Shown: piece by piece, positions 17,256 through 29,381 of the stretch
Layout: every line of letters begins with the position of its first letter
Numbering within the stretch: position 1 is the stretch's first letter
Assembly: GCF_002174455.2 (NCBI RefSeq)
Contig: NZ_CP147246.1
Coordinates: 1,825,501 to 1,889,500, forward strand
DNA: 64,000 bases
DNA from: Enterococcus sp. 9D6_DIV0238
GTDB taxonomy: Bacteria; Bacillota; Bacilli; Lactobacillales; Enterococcaceae
Direction of reading: 5' to 3'
Made by a program: the position numbers and the translations under genes
The notes under the pieces: model-generated
Seen by the model: the letters and a program-made list of their open reading frames with translations, nothing else
Told to the model about the DNA's origin: nothing
Databases searched by the model: none

Positions 17256-18364
17256 ACTCTTACCTCCTGTAGCAACCTCAGTATCTCTTCTATTTTCGGT
17301 ATAAATTCCTTTAAGACCTGCTGGTAGCCGCAAAGCCCTTGTTCATCTACGTAGACAGCATCCTTCATTCGTTTACAACCACCGCCACACATTTGCTTAA
17401 AAGAACAACTATGGCATGTTTGAGAGAGTACTGCTCGCTCACAAATGAATCGTTTGGATATCTCTTGTTCGAACATTTCCCGCAAAGAGTTTTCCTGAAT
17501 ATACCCCATTCGATATTCATCTAACACATAAAAATCACACGGATACACACTGCCATCTGCTTCGATCACATACTGAACTTGACAGTTACCTAAAATACCG
17601 CAGACACTTACTTGCTGATGCACCAGCAAATTTATCAAATCATCGAATAACTTAATACTTATATAGCGGCCGTTTTTCAATTCTGCTAACCAAAGAGTCA
17701 GCATTTGATGATAAAAAGCCGCAAAATGGTTTGGTGTTAAAGCGTAGCTGCTTTTTTCTACTGAATCTAACTCATCAAGGCAAGGAATGAACTGCACATA
17801 ATCGATTTCCTCTTCTTTTAAAAATCGAAAGACGTTCTCACCTTCTTTGGCCAGCGGATTGGTTAACACACATAAGATATTGTAATCAATCTCATAGCGG
17901 TCAAAAAGTTGCTTCGTTTCCAACACGCGATAAAAAGTTCCGCGTCCTTTCGGATCGACACGGTTTAAATCATGATACAAAGGATGTCCATCAATGGATA
18001 ACCCTACTAGAAAATGATGCTCTTTGAAAAATTCACACCATTTTTCATTGATAATCGTACCGTTTGTTTGGATCGCATAATGCACTCGAACATGCTTTTT
18101 TTGTTGATCGATCAGAGCGACGATATTTTTAAAATAATTCAATCCTGCCATAGTCGGCTCTCCGCCTTGAAAAGCTAACGTCAGCTCATCCCCGTCTTCT
18201 AGATCTATGTATATGTTTTCGATCATCTTCTTTGCCACATCCTCTGTCATCTTCCCATACGATCGAACTTCCCTAAGAGAACTGACATTAGCGTAAAAAC
18301 AATAGCTACAACGAAGGTTGCACATAGACGACGCCGGTTTGATCAAAACAGATATGTGTTTCAT
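17252..18364 (-). CDS. Anaerobic sulfatase-maturating enzyme (radical SAM/SPASM)
   Basis: Oxygen-independent enzyme that makes formylglycine from Cys or Ser in sulfatases using S-adenosylmethionine. The radical SAM cluster motif is C15-x3-C19-x2-C22 and GGEPTMAG follows. The SPASM part holds the ligands for two further clusters: CGILGNC, CDFY, and CHSCSFKQMCGGGC. The length of 370 residues is as expected. The second of two adjacent ATGs (18364) has better spacing from AGGTGA. It is co-transcribed with the sulfatase and with an oxygen-dependent maturase. Confidence 0.93.
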   Translation of the reverse strand: MKHISVLIKPASSMCNLRCSYCFYANVSSLREVRSYGKMTEDVAKKMIENIYIDLEDGDELTLAFQGGEPTMAGLNYFKNIVALIDQQKKHVRVHYAIQTNGTIINEKWCEFFKEHHFLVGLSIDGHPLYHDLNRVDPKGRGTFYRVLETKQLFDRYEIDYNILCVLTNPLAKEGENVFRFLKEEEIDYVQFIPCLDELDSVEKSSYALTPNHFAAFYHQMLTLWLAELKNGRYISIKLFDDLINLLVHQQVSVCGILGNCQVQYVIEADGSVYPCDFYVLDEYRMGYIQENSLREMFEQEISKRFICERAVLSQTCHSCSFKQMCGGGCKRMKDAVYVDEQGLCGYQQVLKEFIPKIEEILRLLQEVRV

Positions 18365-18412
18365 CATTTCACCTTTGCTTCCTAGTCTCTATTATTCCAT
18401 TTAGGAAAACAG

Positions 18413-18447
18413 GCGCTTCTTTAGATATAATGGCTCTAAAGAAACGC
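18413..18447 (-). promoter_or_regulatory. Intercistronic hairpin between sulfatase and maturase genes
   Basis: A 13-position stem with one mismatch (18413-18425 with 18435-18447) and a 9-nt loop in the 94-bp gap. Only a short T-stretch follows on the minus strand, so a processing/stability or partial attenuation role fits better than full termination. Confidence 0.55.
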
Positions 18448-18458
18448 TCTTTCCTTCT

Positions 18459-19931
18459 CTATTTTTGAATACCTAAGCGTTCATATTCACTATCTGGTGC
18501 CTCAATTTTATTCATCATTTTCACTAATTTACTCAACATTTCAGCTTCGATCTGTTCATCTTGGATCGGCCGCTCCTGTTTAGGATCATTTGCTAAATCA
18601 AAAAGTAAATGTCCTATCGAATAAGAATCAATGTAGGTCGTTACTGCAATTTCTGTATACGGATATTGATTCGTAAACCGGTTCCCTGGTTTTCTAGTGA
18701 ATTGATCCAGCATCTCTTTCTTCAAAAAGCCGCGCATCATCGCATAGTTCAATGTCTGGATCGTATTCGGACCATTATCTGGATGAACGGATGCACGCAT
18801 ATATACATAGCGGCCGTCATAAATATTGACATGTCCTCCATTGGTTCCAAAAATAATTTCAGGATGCAGCTCTCGTTGCTCTTTTTTTAATATCGGCAGC
18901 AAGGATTTACCATCCATTTCCAGCTGATTTTCGATGCCAAAGTAATCCAGCAATGTAGCCGGAATATCGATCGTTTGGCTAAGTGTTTGACAGTGATTGC
19001 CTGTCGTGCTATCAGGATAACTGATAAAAAATGGCAGATGAATAATTTCTTCATACATTGGTGCTACATTTTTCCCGATCCAATCATGCTCACCAAGTAA
19101 GAAGCCGTGATCCGTATTGATGATCACCAAGGTATCTTCCCACATGTTATTTTCGTCCAGATAATCTAAAAGCTTTCCTAAATGCACATCACACATGCTA
19201 ACTAGTGCAGCGTACTCTTTTTGCAGTTCTACTAAATCATCGTCACCCACATCTTCTGGCACACGTCCGTATTTAGGCCAGAAGTACGGACGATCTGTCG
19301 GCTGTTCCTGATACATCTCACGATACTTTTCAGGTACAAAAAATGGTTCATGCGGATCGAAACATTCAATTTGTAAAAACCAGTCCTCTTCGGTCTTGTA
19401 CGCATCTAAAAATTCTAAACCAGCCTTTATCGTCAAGGGACTGGACATCGTTTCTTCTACGGTTTGCTTTTGACGATTAGCGAAATGTTGCTCGACTGAA
19501 ATGCCAGTCTTATTCAAAGGATTTTGTTTTGGATGATCTTCGCCCAGCTTTCTAGGTGCCCAGCGATCACCTTCCTGTCCTCGAAAGCCTTCCCAAGTAG
19601 AGTAACGATTATGATAGGTCGCTCCGCCATCTTCAAAATAATGCGAGTGGTCGGTTACCAGATGGCAGTAGATTCCATTTTTTTGCATCACTTCAAAAAT
19701 CGAATGATCAAACGGCTCCAACTGTCCCCACATACGATGCATAAAATTGTACCGTCCCGTGTGCAATTCCCGCCGAGCCGGCATGCACGGCATACTCCCT
19801 CCGTAAAAATTATCAAAGGTCGTTGTTTTTTCTCTTAATCGCTGAAAATTGGGTGTCTTCATCCACTGATTGCCGTAATTGGATAAAAAATCCCGTGATA
19901 ACGTATCAAACATGATCATTATTGCTCGCAT
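18459..19931 (-). CDS. Type I sulfatase, cysteine type, cytoplasmic
   Basis: Hydrolyses sulfate esters with a formylglycine nucleophile. The maturation motif C-x-P-x-R is present as C49-M-P-A-R53, followed by the conserved TGR. Metal-binding acids appear in the N-terminal MIMFDTLSRD and in NTDHGFLLGEHD (about 290-301). The 490 residues have no signal peptide, so the substrate must be imported first. It follows a PTS transporter by 12 bp and is followed by its maturases and an anion exporter. A glycosaminoglycan disaccharide or another sulfated sugar is plausible; the exact substrate is unknown. Confidence 0.93.
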   Translation of the reverse strand: MRAIMIMFDTLSRDFLSNYGNQWMKTPNFQRLREKTTTFDNFYGGSMPCMPARRELHTGRYNFMHRMWGQLEPFDHSIFEVMQKNGIYCHLVTDHSHYFEDGGATYHNRYSTWEGFRGQEGDRWAPRKLGEDHPKQNPLNKTGISVEQHFANRQKQTVEETMSSPLTIKAGLEFLDAYKTEEDWFLQIECFDPHEPFFVPEKYREMYQEQPTDRPYFWPKYGRVPEDVGDDDLVELQKEYAALVSMCDVHLGKLLDYLDENNMWEDTLVIINTDHGFLLGEHDWIGKNVAPMYEEIIHLPFFISYPDSTTGNHCQTLSQTIDIPATLLDYFGIENQLEMDGKSLLPILKKEQRELHPEIIFGTNGGHVNIYDGRYVYMRASVHPDNGPNTIQTLNYAMMRGFLKKEMLDQFTRKPGNRFTNQYPYTEIAVTTYIDSYSIGHLLFDLANDPKQERPIQDEQIEAEMLSKLVKMMNKIEAPDSEYERLGIQK

Positions 19932-19943
19932 GATGTTACTCCT

Positions 19944-21845
19944 TTACTTAATAATAATTAATTCACTCTCTGCAATTTTTTCTACCACGTCAAGATACTC
20001 TTTCGTATTCGTAACAACGATCGGCGTATCGATCGAATAGCCAGCATCTTGAATCGCAGCGCCATCAAACGCTAAAAGCAGCTGTCCTTTTTTGATGTTG
20101 TCTCCTTGCTTCACGTGAGGCGTAAAATGTTTCCCTTCTAAATTTACGGTGTCCATCCCAATATGGATCAAAAGCTCAATGCCTTCCTCAGATTTTAAGC
20201 CGATCGCATGATTTGTTGGAAACAGTGTTTCAACCGTCCCATCAAAAGGCGCATAAACTTTCCCATCACTTGGACGCACAACCAGCCCTTTTCCTAATAA
20301 GCCTGTAGAAAATGCAGCATCATCTATATCTGATAATGGATAAACCTCTCCAGCAAGTGGAAGCGGCACTTCCAGTTCTGTCATCAATCCCGTTTTGATC
20401 GGTTCCACTGTGCGGCCTTCGTTATCTTTTTTCTGTTGTGCTTCACGATCTGCCTTTGGATCATACAAGAAAGTCAATGTTAGACCAAATGAAAGGACAA
20501 ACGCTACGACGATCGCAAGCGCATAGCCATAAAAACCGCTACCGATCCCCTCATCCGGACTAATATAATTCGGTAAACTAAAAATCCCCATACCACCCAT
20601 AATGTAAGACTTCGTTCCAAAGATCCCCATGATCAGACCGCCGACAGAAGCTGAAATCAATGTAGCGATAAACGGTTTTTTCCGCGGCAAAGTAATGCCG
20701 TATAGAGATGGCTCAGAAACACCAAACAAGCTAGAAATAAAAGCTGGAATTCCCATTGCACGAACCGATGTGTTCCGAGATTTAATGATCACCGCTAAAA
20801 CAGCACCCGCTGTTGCAAATGGTGTCGCTTGACCTAAAACCATCACAGGATCATAGCCTAAAACACTAATATTATTGATTGCGATCGGAATGATTCCCCA
20901 ATGCAAGCCAAACATCACTAGCACTTGCCAGACCGCACCTACTGCCAGACCTGCGATCACGGGACTAAACGTATAAATCGCCAAAACAGCTTTACCTAAA
21001 AGATCCCCCATCCAAGTAGCCATTGGTCCAATCACGATAAACGTTAACGGTACGATAACTAAAACAGTCAAAAAAGGAACCAAAAAGCTTTTCAAAACAC
21101 TAGGAATAATTTTTGTCAACGCCTTTTCAAATTTTCCGCCAAAGAAGGTTGCGATGACGATCGGAATTACGCTTGAGCTATAGCTCATCAAAATAACTGG
21201 AATCCCTAAAAAAGTAATGTAGACAGGAGATTCAAAAATCGTTCCTGAAAATAATGTATACAAAGGCTCCGCATTGGTCGTTAAGTTAGCAATTGCCGGA
21301 TATACAAGCGCTGCACCCAATGCCATACCTACAAATTGATTCAGTCCAAACTTTTTCGCAGCCGTATACCCTAAAAATATAGGGAAGAAATAAAAGAAGC
21401 AATCTCCAGCGGCCTGCAAGATGGCATACGTTCCTGATGTATTCGTGATCCAGCCTAAAGAAACAAATAGCACATTCAGCCCTTTGATCATCCCTGTCGC
21501 AGCCAACAAGCCTAAAACTGGAGTAAAAATACCTGAAATAATGTCAATAAAGCTATCCAGCAATCCTTTTTTCTCTTCCACAACATTCATATCTGATGAC
21601 AAACCAGCAGCTTCGATGAATTCCTTATACACTTCCGGCACATGATTGCCAATGACCACTTGATATTGGCCGCCGCTTTGAACAACTGTTACGATTCTTG
21701 GTACTTCTTTCAATTTATCTGTCGCAGCTTTTCCTTCATCTTTGAGATTGAAACGTAAACGAGTAATACAATGAGTCAACCCATTAATATTTTCTTTCCC
21801 TCCAACACCGCTCAATATTTCTTGTACTAATTTTTCATAGGCCAT
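19944..21845 (-). CDS. Beta-glucoside-type PTS transporter EIIBCA
   Basis: Imports and phosphorylates a sugar. The 633-residue protein has EIIB with the phospho-cysteine Cys26 (THCITRLRF), a ten-helix EIIC from about 100 to 470 with the GITLP-type loop GVSEPSLYGITLP, and EIIA at the C-terminus with the phospho-histidine in LLIHIGMDTVNLEGKHF. This is the beta-glucoside (Bgl) family order. An antitermination leader precedes it, and the sulfatase follows by 12 bp. Import of a sulfated sugar, desulfated inside the cell, is the simplest reading. Confidence 0.93.
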   Translation of the reverse strand: MAYEKLVQEILSGVGGKENINGLTHCITRLRFNLKDEGKAATDKLKEVPRIVTVVQSGGQYQVVIGNHVPEVYKEFIEAAGLSSDMNVVEEKKGLLDSFIDIISGIFTPVLGLLAATGMIKGLNVLFVSLGWITNTSGTYAILQAAGDCFFYFFPIFLGYTAAKKFGLNQFVGMALGAALVYPAIANLTTNAEPLYTLFSGTIFESPVYITFLGIPVILMSYSSSVIPIVIATFFGGKFEKALTKIIPSVLKSFLVPFLTVLVIVPLTFIVIGPMATWMGDLLGKAVLAIYTFSPVIAGLAVGAVWQVLVMFGLHWGIIPIAINNISVLGYDPVMVLGQATPFATAGAVLAVIIKSRNTSVRAMGIPAFISSLFGVSEPSLYGITLPRKKPFIATLISASVGGLIMGIFGTKSYIMGGMGIFSLPNYISPDEGIGSGFYGYALAIVVAFVLSFGLTLTFLYDPKADREAQQKKDNEGRTVEPIKTGLMTELEVPLPLAGEVYPLSDIDDAAFSTGLLGKGLVVRPSDGKVYAPFDGTVETLFPTNHAIGLKSEEGIELLIHIGMDTVNLEGKHFTPHVKQGDNIKKGQLLLAFDGAAIQDAGYSIDTPIVVTNTKEYLDVVEKIAESELIIIK

Positions 21846-21877
21846 TTTTTTCTTCCTTTCTAAATTTCATATAAAAA

Positions 21878-21946
21878 GGCAAGACAAACAAAGACTCTCC
21901 CAAAGAAAGTTTTTGTCAGTCTTGCCTGCTTTACCAGTAACAACCC
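21878..21946 (-). promoter_or_regulatory. RAT antiterminator site and overlapping terminator before the PTS gene
   Basis: RAT-like stem-loop at 21918-21946 containing GTTACTGGTAAAGCAGGCAA, starting inside the antiterminator stop codon. It overlaps a terminator with GGCAAGAC/GTCTTGCC arms (21878-21885, 21919-21926) and a T-run. Typical BglG/LicT target. Confidence 0.85.
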
Positions 21947-22770
21947 TAATCGTTCTCTATTAATTTTTGAATATGCAAAGTCAAATATAGCTGCTCATCG
22001 TCACTAAGTGGCGAGTCAAGGTACTCCTCGATCAATCTCATCGTCTGAAATGCTTGGTCATATTGCTCTTTTACATTTGTCAGCAGCGGATTCGGCTTTG
22101 AGACGACTTCTCTACGACTCAATCGTTGAAAGAAAAAACGTAAATGCGTCACAAAACGGTCATACGCCAGAGAATCTTCATTGATGATCAATTTATTGGA
22201 TAAACGTATGATCGTAACGATATCGCGAATTTTCTTTGCCGCCGTTTGTGCATCAATCGTTTGTAACCCATCCTCATTGATCTGAGCATTGATCAAATGC
22301 ATCGCAATATTCCCTGCTTCCTCATCCTCTAAAGTGACCTTCATTTTTTCTGCAATCAGCTGTAAAGCCTGTCTTCCCACTTCGAACTCTTTAGGATAAA
22401 ACTTTTTGATCTCCCAGGATAAACGATTATGTAGAGACAATCCTTGCTGATGCAACTTTATTAAGTTGAATAAATGATCGGTCAAAGAAATATAGAGCAT
22501 TTCGCTCAGCTTATAATGCAGTTTTTCTTTTGCTATTTGGATAATATCATCTGTTAAAGAAAAATATTCAATCGGAATCGAAGAAATCAATGCTTCAAAA
22601 CGCTGATAGGAGGTCTTTTCTTTTAACACAAAAATTTTCTCGATCTTACCTTCATCTGCTTCCAACCCTGGTTTCATTTTAAACCCTAATCCTGTCCCGA
22701 TCCAGATAAAATCCTTACCGTCTTTTCCGACCAGCACAGCATTATTATTCAGGATCTTTTTGATCTTCAA
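21946..22770 (-). CDS. BglG/LicT-family transcriptional antiterminator
   Basis: An RNA-binding antiterminator controlled by PTS phosphorylation. The CAT RNA-binding domain is residues 1-55 (KILNNNAVLV, FIWIGTGLGF). PRD1 follows with SLTDHLFNLIKLHQQG (phospho-His near 98) and EEAGNIAMHLINAQ; PRD2 has THLRFFFQRL and YLTLHIQKL. The start is TTG at 22770, behind GGAGGT. It is the first gene of the sulfatase operon. A RAT/terminator lies both before it and after it, so it controls itself and the PTS-sulfatase genes. Confidence 0.92.
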   Translation of the reverse strand: MKIKKILNNNAVLVGKDGKDFIWIGTGLGFKMKPGLEADEGKIEKIFVLKEKTSYQRFEALISSIPIEYFSLTDDIIQIAKEKLHYKLSEMLYISLTDHLFNLIKLHQQGLSLHNRLSWEIKKFYPKEFEVGRQALQLIAEKMKVTLEDEEAGNIAMHLINAQINEDGLQTIDAQTAAKKIRDIVTIIRLSNKLIINEDSLAYDRFVTHLRFFFQRLSRREVVSKPNPLLTNVKEQYDQAFQTMRLIEEYLDSPLSDDEQLYLTLHIQKLIEND

Positions 22771-22796
22771 GACTCAGCTCACCTCCATAAGCACAT

Positions 22797-22875
22797 AAAA
22801 AAACAGGCATACCTTAGCACACGTGTAGAACCCACACATGTAATAAGGTATAGCCTGCTTTATCAGTAACTACCC
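22797..22875 (-). promoter_or_regulatory. RAT site and terminator in the operon leader
   Basis: RAT-like element at 22847-22875 with GTTACTGATAAAGCAGGC. The competing terminator pairs 22804-22816 with 22844-22857 and is followed by seven T on the minus strand. Confidence 0.85.
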
Positions 22876-22889
22876 ATTTGATTGATTTA

Positions 22890-22927
22890 AATATAAACGA
22901 TTTAAACTGAAAATGCAAGCGTTTTTT
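22890..22927 (-). promoter_or_regulatory. Promoter of the PTS-sulfatase operon with cre-like site
   Basis: On the minus strand TTGCAT (22913-22918), 17 bp, TATATT (22890-22895). ATGCAAGCGTTTTTT on the plus strand (22913-22927) matches the CcpA cre consensus with one change and covers the -35. The region 22928-23162 shows no gene. Confidence 0.65.
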
Positions 22928-23162
22928 TACGTTTTAGAGTACGAAATAAAACTGAGCTTTCGTTTATCCTGCACTCCTTCCTTTAATTATAGTAACTGCG
23001 TAACTATCGTTTGATCTCCAGTCAATACTCAACGAATAGGAGCATTTATCCGCGTGTCATTGACACTCACAGTGACATCATAGTTGAAATTAGCTCATCG
23101 CATAATGCTAAATAGATATCGATCTTAATAACATTCAGAAAGTCAGTTCCAACAGAAGATTT

Positions 23163-23624
23163 TTAAGCTTCTATATTTTTTCTTTTTTCAATTTTACCAA
23201 GCGTCTTGGTTCCTTCCACCTGTTTTTTTAGCACCTCTATCAATTGTTCTACAGTAACCTCATTATTAAAGCCAGACTTTATATCTTCATTAAATTCTTC
23301 TTCGATCATTGCTGCTTCCTTTACGACTGCCATGCCTTCTGAGGTGATGCAAATATTGACTATCCTGCTATCCTGTTTACTATTCTTTTTTTCTACTAAA
23401 TTTTTTAAGACCAACCGATCGATCAATCTACTTGGATTCTCTGATCCACAAATGAGTAATTCACCAATTTCAGAGATAGATAGGCCATTTTTTAAAGATA
23501 ATATTTTTAGTATTTCGTATTGACTGGGCGTGATATTTATCGCTTTTAATCTACGGGCGTAGTTTAGCTCACCTTCTCTATCAACGGCTTTAATAAGATA
23601 CCGCAATTCTTCGATATAGTACAA
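23163..23624 (-). CDS. MarR-family regulator
   Basis: A ~153-residue winged-helix protein with the MarR helices ITPSQYEILKILSLKNGLSISEIGELL and ENPSRLIDRLVLKNLV and a wing at SKQDSRIVNICIT. TTG at 23624 is preferred because GGAG lies eight bases upstream; a GTG at 23633 is also in frame but abuts that site and overlaps the SDR stop. It is second in a two-gene operon behind an SDR oxidoreductase; a 22-bp palindrome at the operon promoter is its likely operator. Confidence 0.85.
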   Translation of the reverse strand: MYYIEELRYLIKAVDREGELNYARRLKAINITPSQYEILKILSLKNGLSISEIGELLICGSENPSRLIDRLVLKNLVEKKNSKQDSRIVNICITSEGMAVVKEAAMIEEEFNEDIKSGFNNEVTVEQLIEVLKKQVEGTKTLGKIEKRKNIEA

Positions 23625-23629
23625 AAAAA

Positions 23630-24403
23630 TCACTCCATTTGTTTTTGCATTATATTATACACTACTTTTACCATTTTTTTTCTAGGTAGTAATCTTGGCA
23701 AAAAGGTGCTTGTAAAATAATTGTTGACCCCATCGATTTTTGAGATCTTCCCTTTGTTCAACGCATCGATCGTTACTTGTACGACATGCTCCGGTGTGCG
23801 TAAATTGCCATATGACACGCCGCCGCCAGATGAAAAGAAGTTGGTGTCTGTCGCCCCAGGACTTATGGCGAAAATCTTTACATTTGTTTTAGAGCATTCG
23901 ATCGCCAAGGCTTCAGTGAACGATAAGACAAAAGCTTTACTTGCAGCATATACTGCCATATTCGGTATAGGATGATACCCGGAAGTCGATGCGACATTGA
24001 TGATGGTTCCCGTATTCCTTTTTAACATAGGCTCTAGAAAGAGTTTTGTTAGATCAAATAACGAAAGGACATTCAAATTTATTTGATTATGTTGATTCTC
24101 ATAACTCAACTCGTTTACAGCACCACTTAAACCATATCCTGCGCAGTTTATCAGTGTCTCAACAAATACATCCGGTTTTTGAACCAAACGATAAATTTCT
24201 TGTGGACTTTTTTGTTCAGATAAATCGAAAGAAAATGTTTGTACCTTTACCTTAAACTGTTTTTCTAATTGTTGCTTCAAATCAGATAATTTTTCTTCTG
24301 ACCTAGCAATCAAAATCAAATTCTTTTTCTCTTTTGCGTAATACTCCGCAAAAGCCTTTCCTATTCCTGAAGATGCGCCTGTAACCAACGTGTATTTATT
24401 CAT
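23630..24403 (-). CDS. Short-chain dehydrogenase/reductase
   Basis: A 257-residue NAD(P)H-dependent Rossmann enzyme. The cofactor motif is TGASSGIGKAF (about 8-18), NCAGYG follows, and the catalytic Ser-Tyr-Lys set is in NVASTSG and YAASKAF (Tyr and Lys near 152/156). It resembles the DltE/YqjQ-like branch with SPGATDTNF. It precedes the MarR regulator and probably responds to the same inducer. The substrate is unknown. Confidence 0.9.
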   Translation of the reverse strand: MNKYTLVTGASSGIGKAFAEYYAKEKKNLILIARSEEKLSDLKQQLEKQFKVKVQTFSFDLSEQKSPQEIYRLVQKPDVFVETLINCAGYGLSGAVNELSYENQHNQINLNVLSLFDLTKLFLEPMLKRNTGTIINVASTSGYHPIPNMAVYAASKAFVLSFTEALAIECSKTNVKIFAISPGATDTNFFSSGGGVSYGNLRTPEHVVQVTIDALNKGKISKIDGVNNYFTSTFLPRLLPRKKMVKVVYNIMQKQME

Positions 24404-24425
24404 GATTTCTCTCCTTATTTTTCGT

Positions 24426-24447
24426 GTTTAGACATATATGTCTAAAC
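24426..24447 (-). promoter_or_regulatory. 22-bp perfect palindrome, probable MarR operator
   Basis: GTTTAGACATA and its exact reverse complement are joined without a spacer. It lies 23 bp before the SDR start and next to a TATTAT -10 on the minus strand. Confidence 0.75.
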
Positions 24448-24526
24448 ATATAATAGCATATCTTGCAAAAGAATCAAGTAGTTAAGGGTAAATAATCCTA
24501 AAACTACAATAAATGAATGAAAAAAA

Positions 24527-24558
24527 GGATCGGAACATAACTCTAAGAGTTACGATCC
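24527..24558 (-). terminator. Terminator after the second antiterminator operon
   Basis: GGATCG (24527-24532) pairs with CGATCC (24553-24558), with inner TAACTC/GAGTTA and a T-run on the minus strand. The dispersed motif copy 24571-24595 lies just upstream in the transcript. Confidence 0.75.
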
Positions 24559-24633
24559 AATCCCTGTAAGAACGAATAAACGGCAGGCTCAGAAGTCTTA
24601 ATCAATGAAAATCTCCTTTATACCTACTATTCT

Positions 24634-25485
24634 TTATACTTCATCTATCTTTTTATTACTCATCAATCGATTGATATGAACAGTTAAATAAGCTATCTCT
24701 TCTTTCGTGACCTTATCTGTGTTCAATATTTCTACATAATCTTTGACATTGAAAGCAACTGTCAACGCTTTTGGATATAGCTGTGCTATCTGCTCAAATA
24801 ATCCAGAATCATCCTCTGTGATCATTTTCCCTTCAAAATAACGTTCAACAAAAAATTTCAAATGAGTAATGAAACGTTGATAATGAACATCTTCTCGATC
24901 AAAATCAATTTTCAACTCATACTTGACAATATCTGATATTCCACCGACCAGTTTTGCGTACTCCATCCCTTTACTTGTTGAAGAATCTACAGTTTGTGCA
25001 TTGATGATATGAAAAGCGATATTCGCCGCTTCCTCTTGCGGTAGTATTTGACCTAGTTCTTTTTTTAGTAGCTTTAGGGCGTATTCCCCTATCGAAAATT
25101 CTGTCGGATAGTAGTTTTTTATTTCCCAATATACACGATTGAGGATATTCAATCCTTTTTTATGTCTTTCGATCGAAAAATTTAAGTGGTCGCTTAAGGT
25201 GAAGAAAATACTTGTATTTAATTTTGTACCTAGGAGTTCTTCTGCTCTCTTGATGATTTGTTGCGTAATGTCAAAATAAACAGCTGGAATTGAATCGAAT
25301 AAGCGTAAATATTCTTGGATTTGTTGGTTATCGACAGGTATGAATACTCGGTTTACATCCTCATCATCGACCGTTTGCCCGATTTTCCGACTATAGCCGA
25401 TGCCTTTGCCAAAAAAAACATACTCCTGCTGTTCACTGTCCACCGCTAAGATCGTATTGGGATTTAGTATTTTTTTGATGATCAT
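24634..25485 (-). CDS. BglG/LicT-family transcriptional antiterminator (second)
   Basis: A 283-residue antiterminator with the RNA-binding CAT domain at 1-55 (KILNPNTILAV, FFGKGIGY), PRD1 with TLSDHLNFSIERHKKG and EEAANIAFHIINAQ, and PRD2 with THLKFFVERYF and YLTVHINRL. AGGAGAG precedes the ATG at 25485. Unlike the sulfatase operon, here the antiterminator is the last gene, after PTS and glycosidase. Its target should be the RAT at 28849-28879. Confidence 0.92.
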   Translation of the reverse strand: MIIKKILNPNTILAVDSEQQEYVFFGKGIGYSRKIGQTVDDEDVNRVFIPVDNQQIQEYLRLFDSIPAVYFDITQQIIKRAEELLGTKLNTSIFFTLSDHLNFSIERHKKGLNILNRVYWEIKNYYPTEFSIGEYALKLLKKELGQILPQEEAANIAFHIINAQTVDSSTSKGMEYAKLVGGISDIVKYELKIDFDREDVHYQRFITHLKFFVERYFEGKMITEDDSGLFEQIAQLYPKALTVAFNVKDYVEILNTDKVTKEEIAYLTVHINRLMSNKKIDEV

Positions 25486-25496
25486 CCGACACTCTC

Positions 25497-28779
<3,283 letters not shown>

Positions 28780-28800
28780 TTTTTCCGCCTCCATTTTTTA

Positions 28801-28879
28801 ACAAAAAAAACCGAACCGAATCAACCCAAAAAAGAGCTGATTCAATTCGGTTATGCCTACTATTACGTAGTAACACGCC
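28801..28879 (-). promoter_or_regulatory. RAT site and terminator before the second PTS gene
   Basis: RAT-like element at 28849-28879 (GTTACTACGTAATAGTAGGC core). The overlapping terminator has a 15-position stem (28809-28823 with 28838-28852) and eight T on the minus strand. Confidence 0.85.
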
Positions 28880-28897
28880 TTGTATTAAGTTGGTTCG

Positions 28898-28928
28898 ATT
28901 ATATCTCACTTTAAAGAAAGCGTCAACA
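28898..28928 (-). promoter_or_regulatory. Promoter of the second PTS operon with cre-like site
   Basis: On the minus strand TTGACG (28921-28926), 17 bp, TATAAT (28898-28903). AGAAAGCGTCAACA (28915-28928) is a fair cre match over the -35. Confidence 0.7.
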
Positions 28929-28968
28929 TTTTTTTAGAAATTCATTTTGCTAAACAAGAAAACTTATG

Positions 28969-29319
28969 TTAGTGGTGACTTTTTTCATAGCAGCAGTTAA
29001 GTCGAAGCCTGCGATCAACTACCATGATAGTAGCCAGATTCTTTAGTTTTTTATTTCTTGGATAATAATCAAACGATGTATCTGCAAATGCCATTTTCTG
29101 ATAATCTTCGAAGCTGACATCACCGATTTCTTGTTTCATTTTATCATATTCTACACGAAGATAATCTGTAAGTGGAGAACTGCTTCCTAAAAGATCCTCT
29201 AACGTCACTTTCATTTTGGGCATTGCTACACCCGCACTATTTACTCCATTAGAAAAAGATCCTCTTGCCATCGTTTCATAGCGTATGATGTTCATGTTGC
29301 TTAGCTTTTCTATTAGCAA
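28969..29319 (-). pseudogene. Orphan fragment of an LXG toxin gene
   Basis: Nearly identical in DNA and protein to residues ~99-195 of the complete LXG toxin encoded at 33553-34833 (MARGSFSNGVNSAGVAMPKM and following). Homology starts and stops abruptly at about 29318 and 29040, and the last ~22 codons are unrelated. There is no ribosome site or N-terminal domain. It is a remnant left by duplication or recombination at the far end of the toxin cassette array. Confidence 0.8.
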
Positions 29320-29381
29320 GTATTACATACCAAAAAAAGGCAGTGTCACTTATAACCTTTTTTATTTTGAAGAGAACATAT

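Noticed and set aside
18413..18447. Terminator splitting the sulfatase operon
   Set aside because: The stem is strong but the following T-stretch is short and the next gene has no promoter that I can see.
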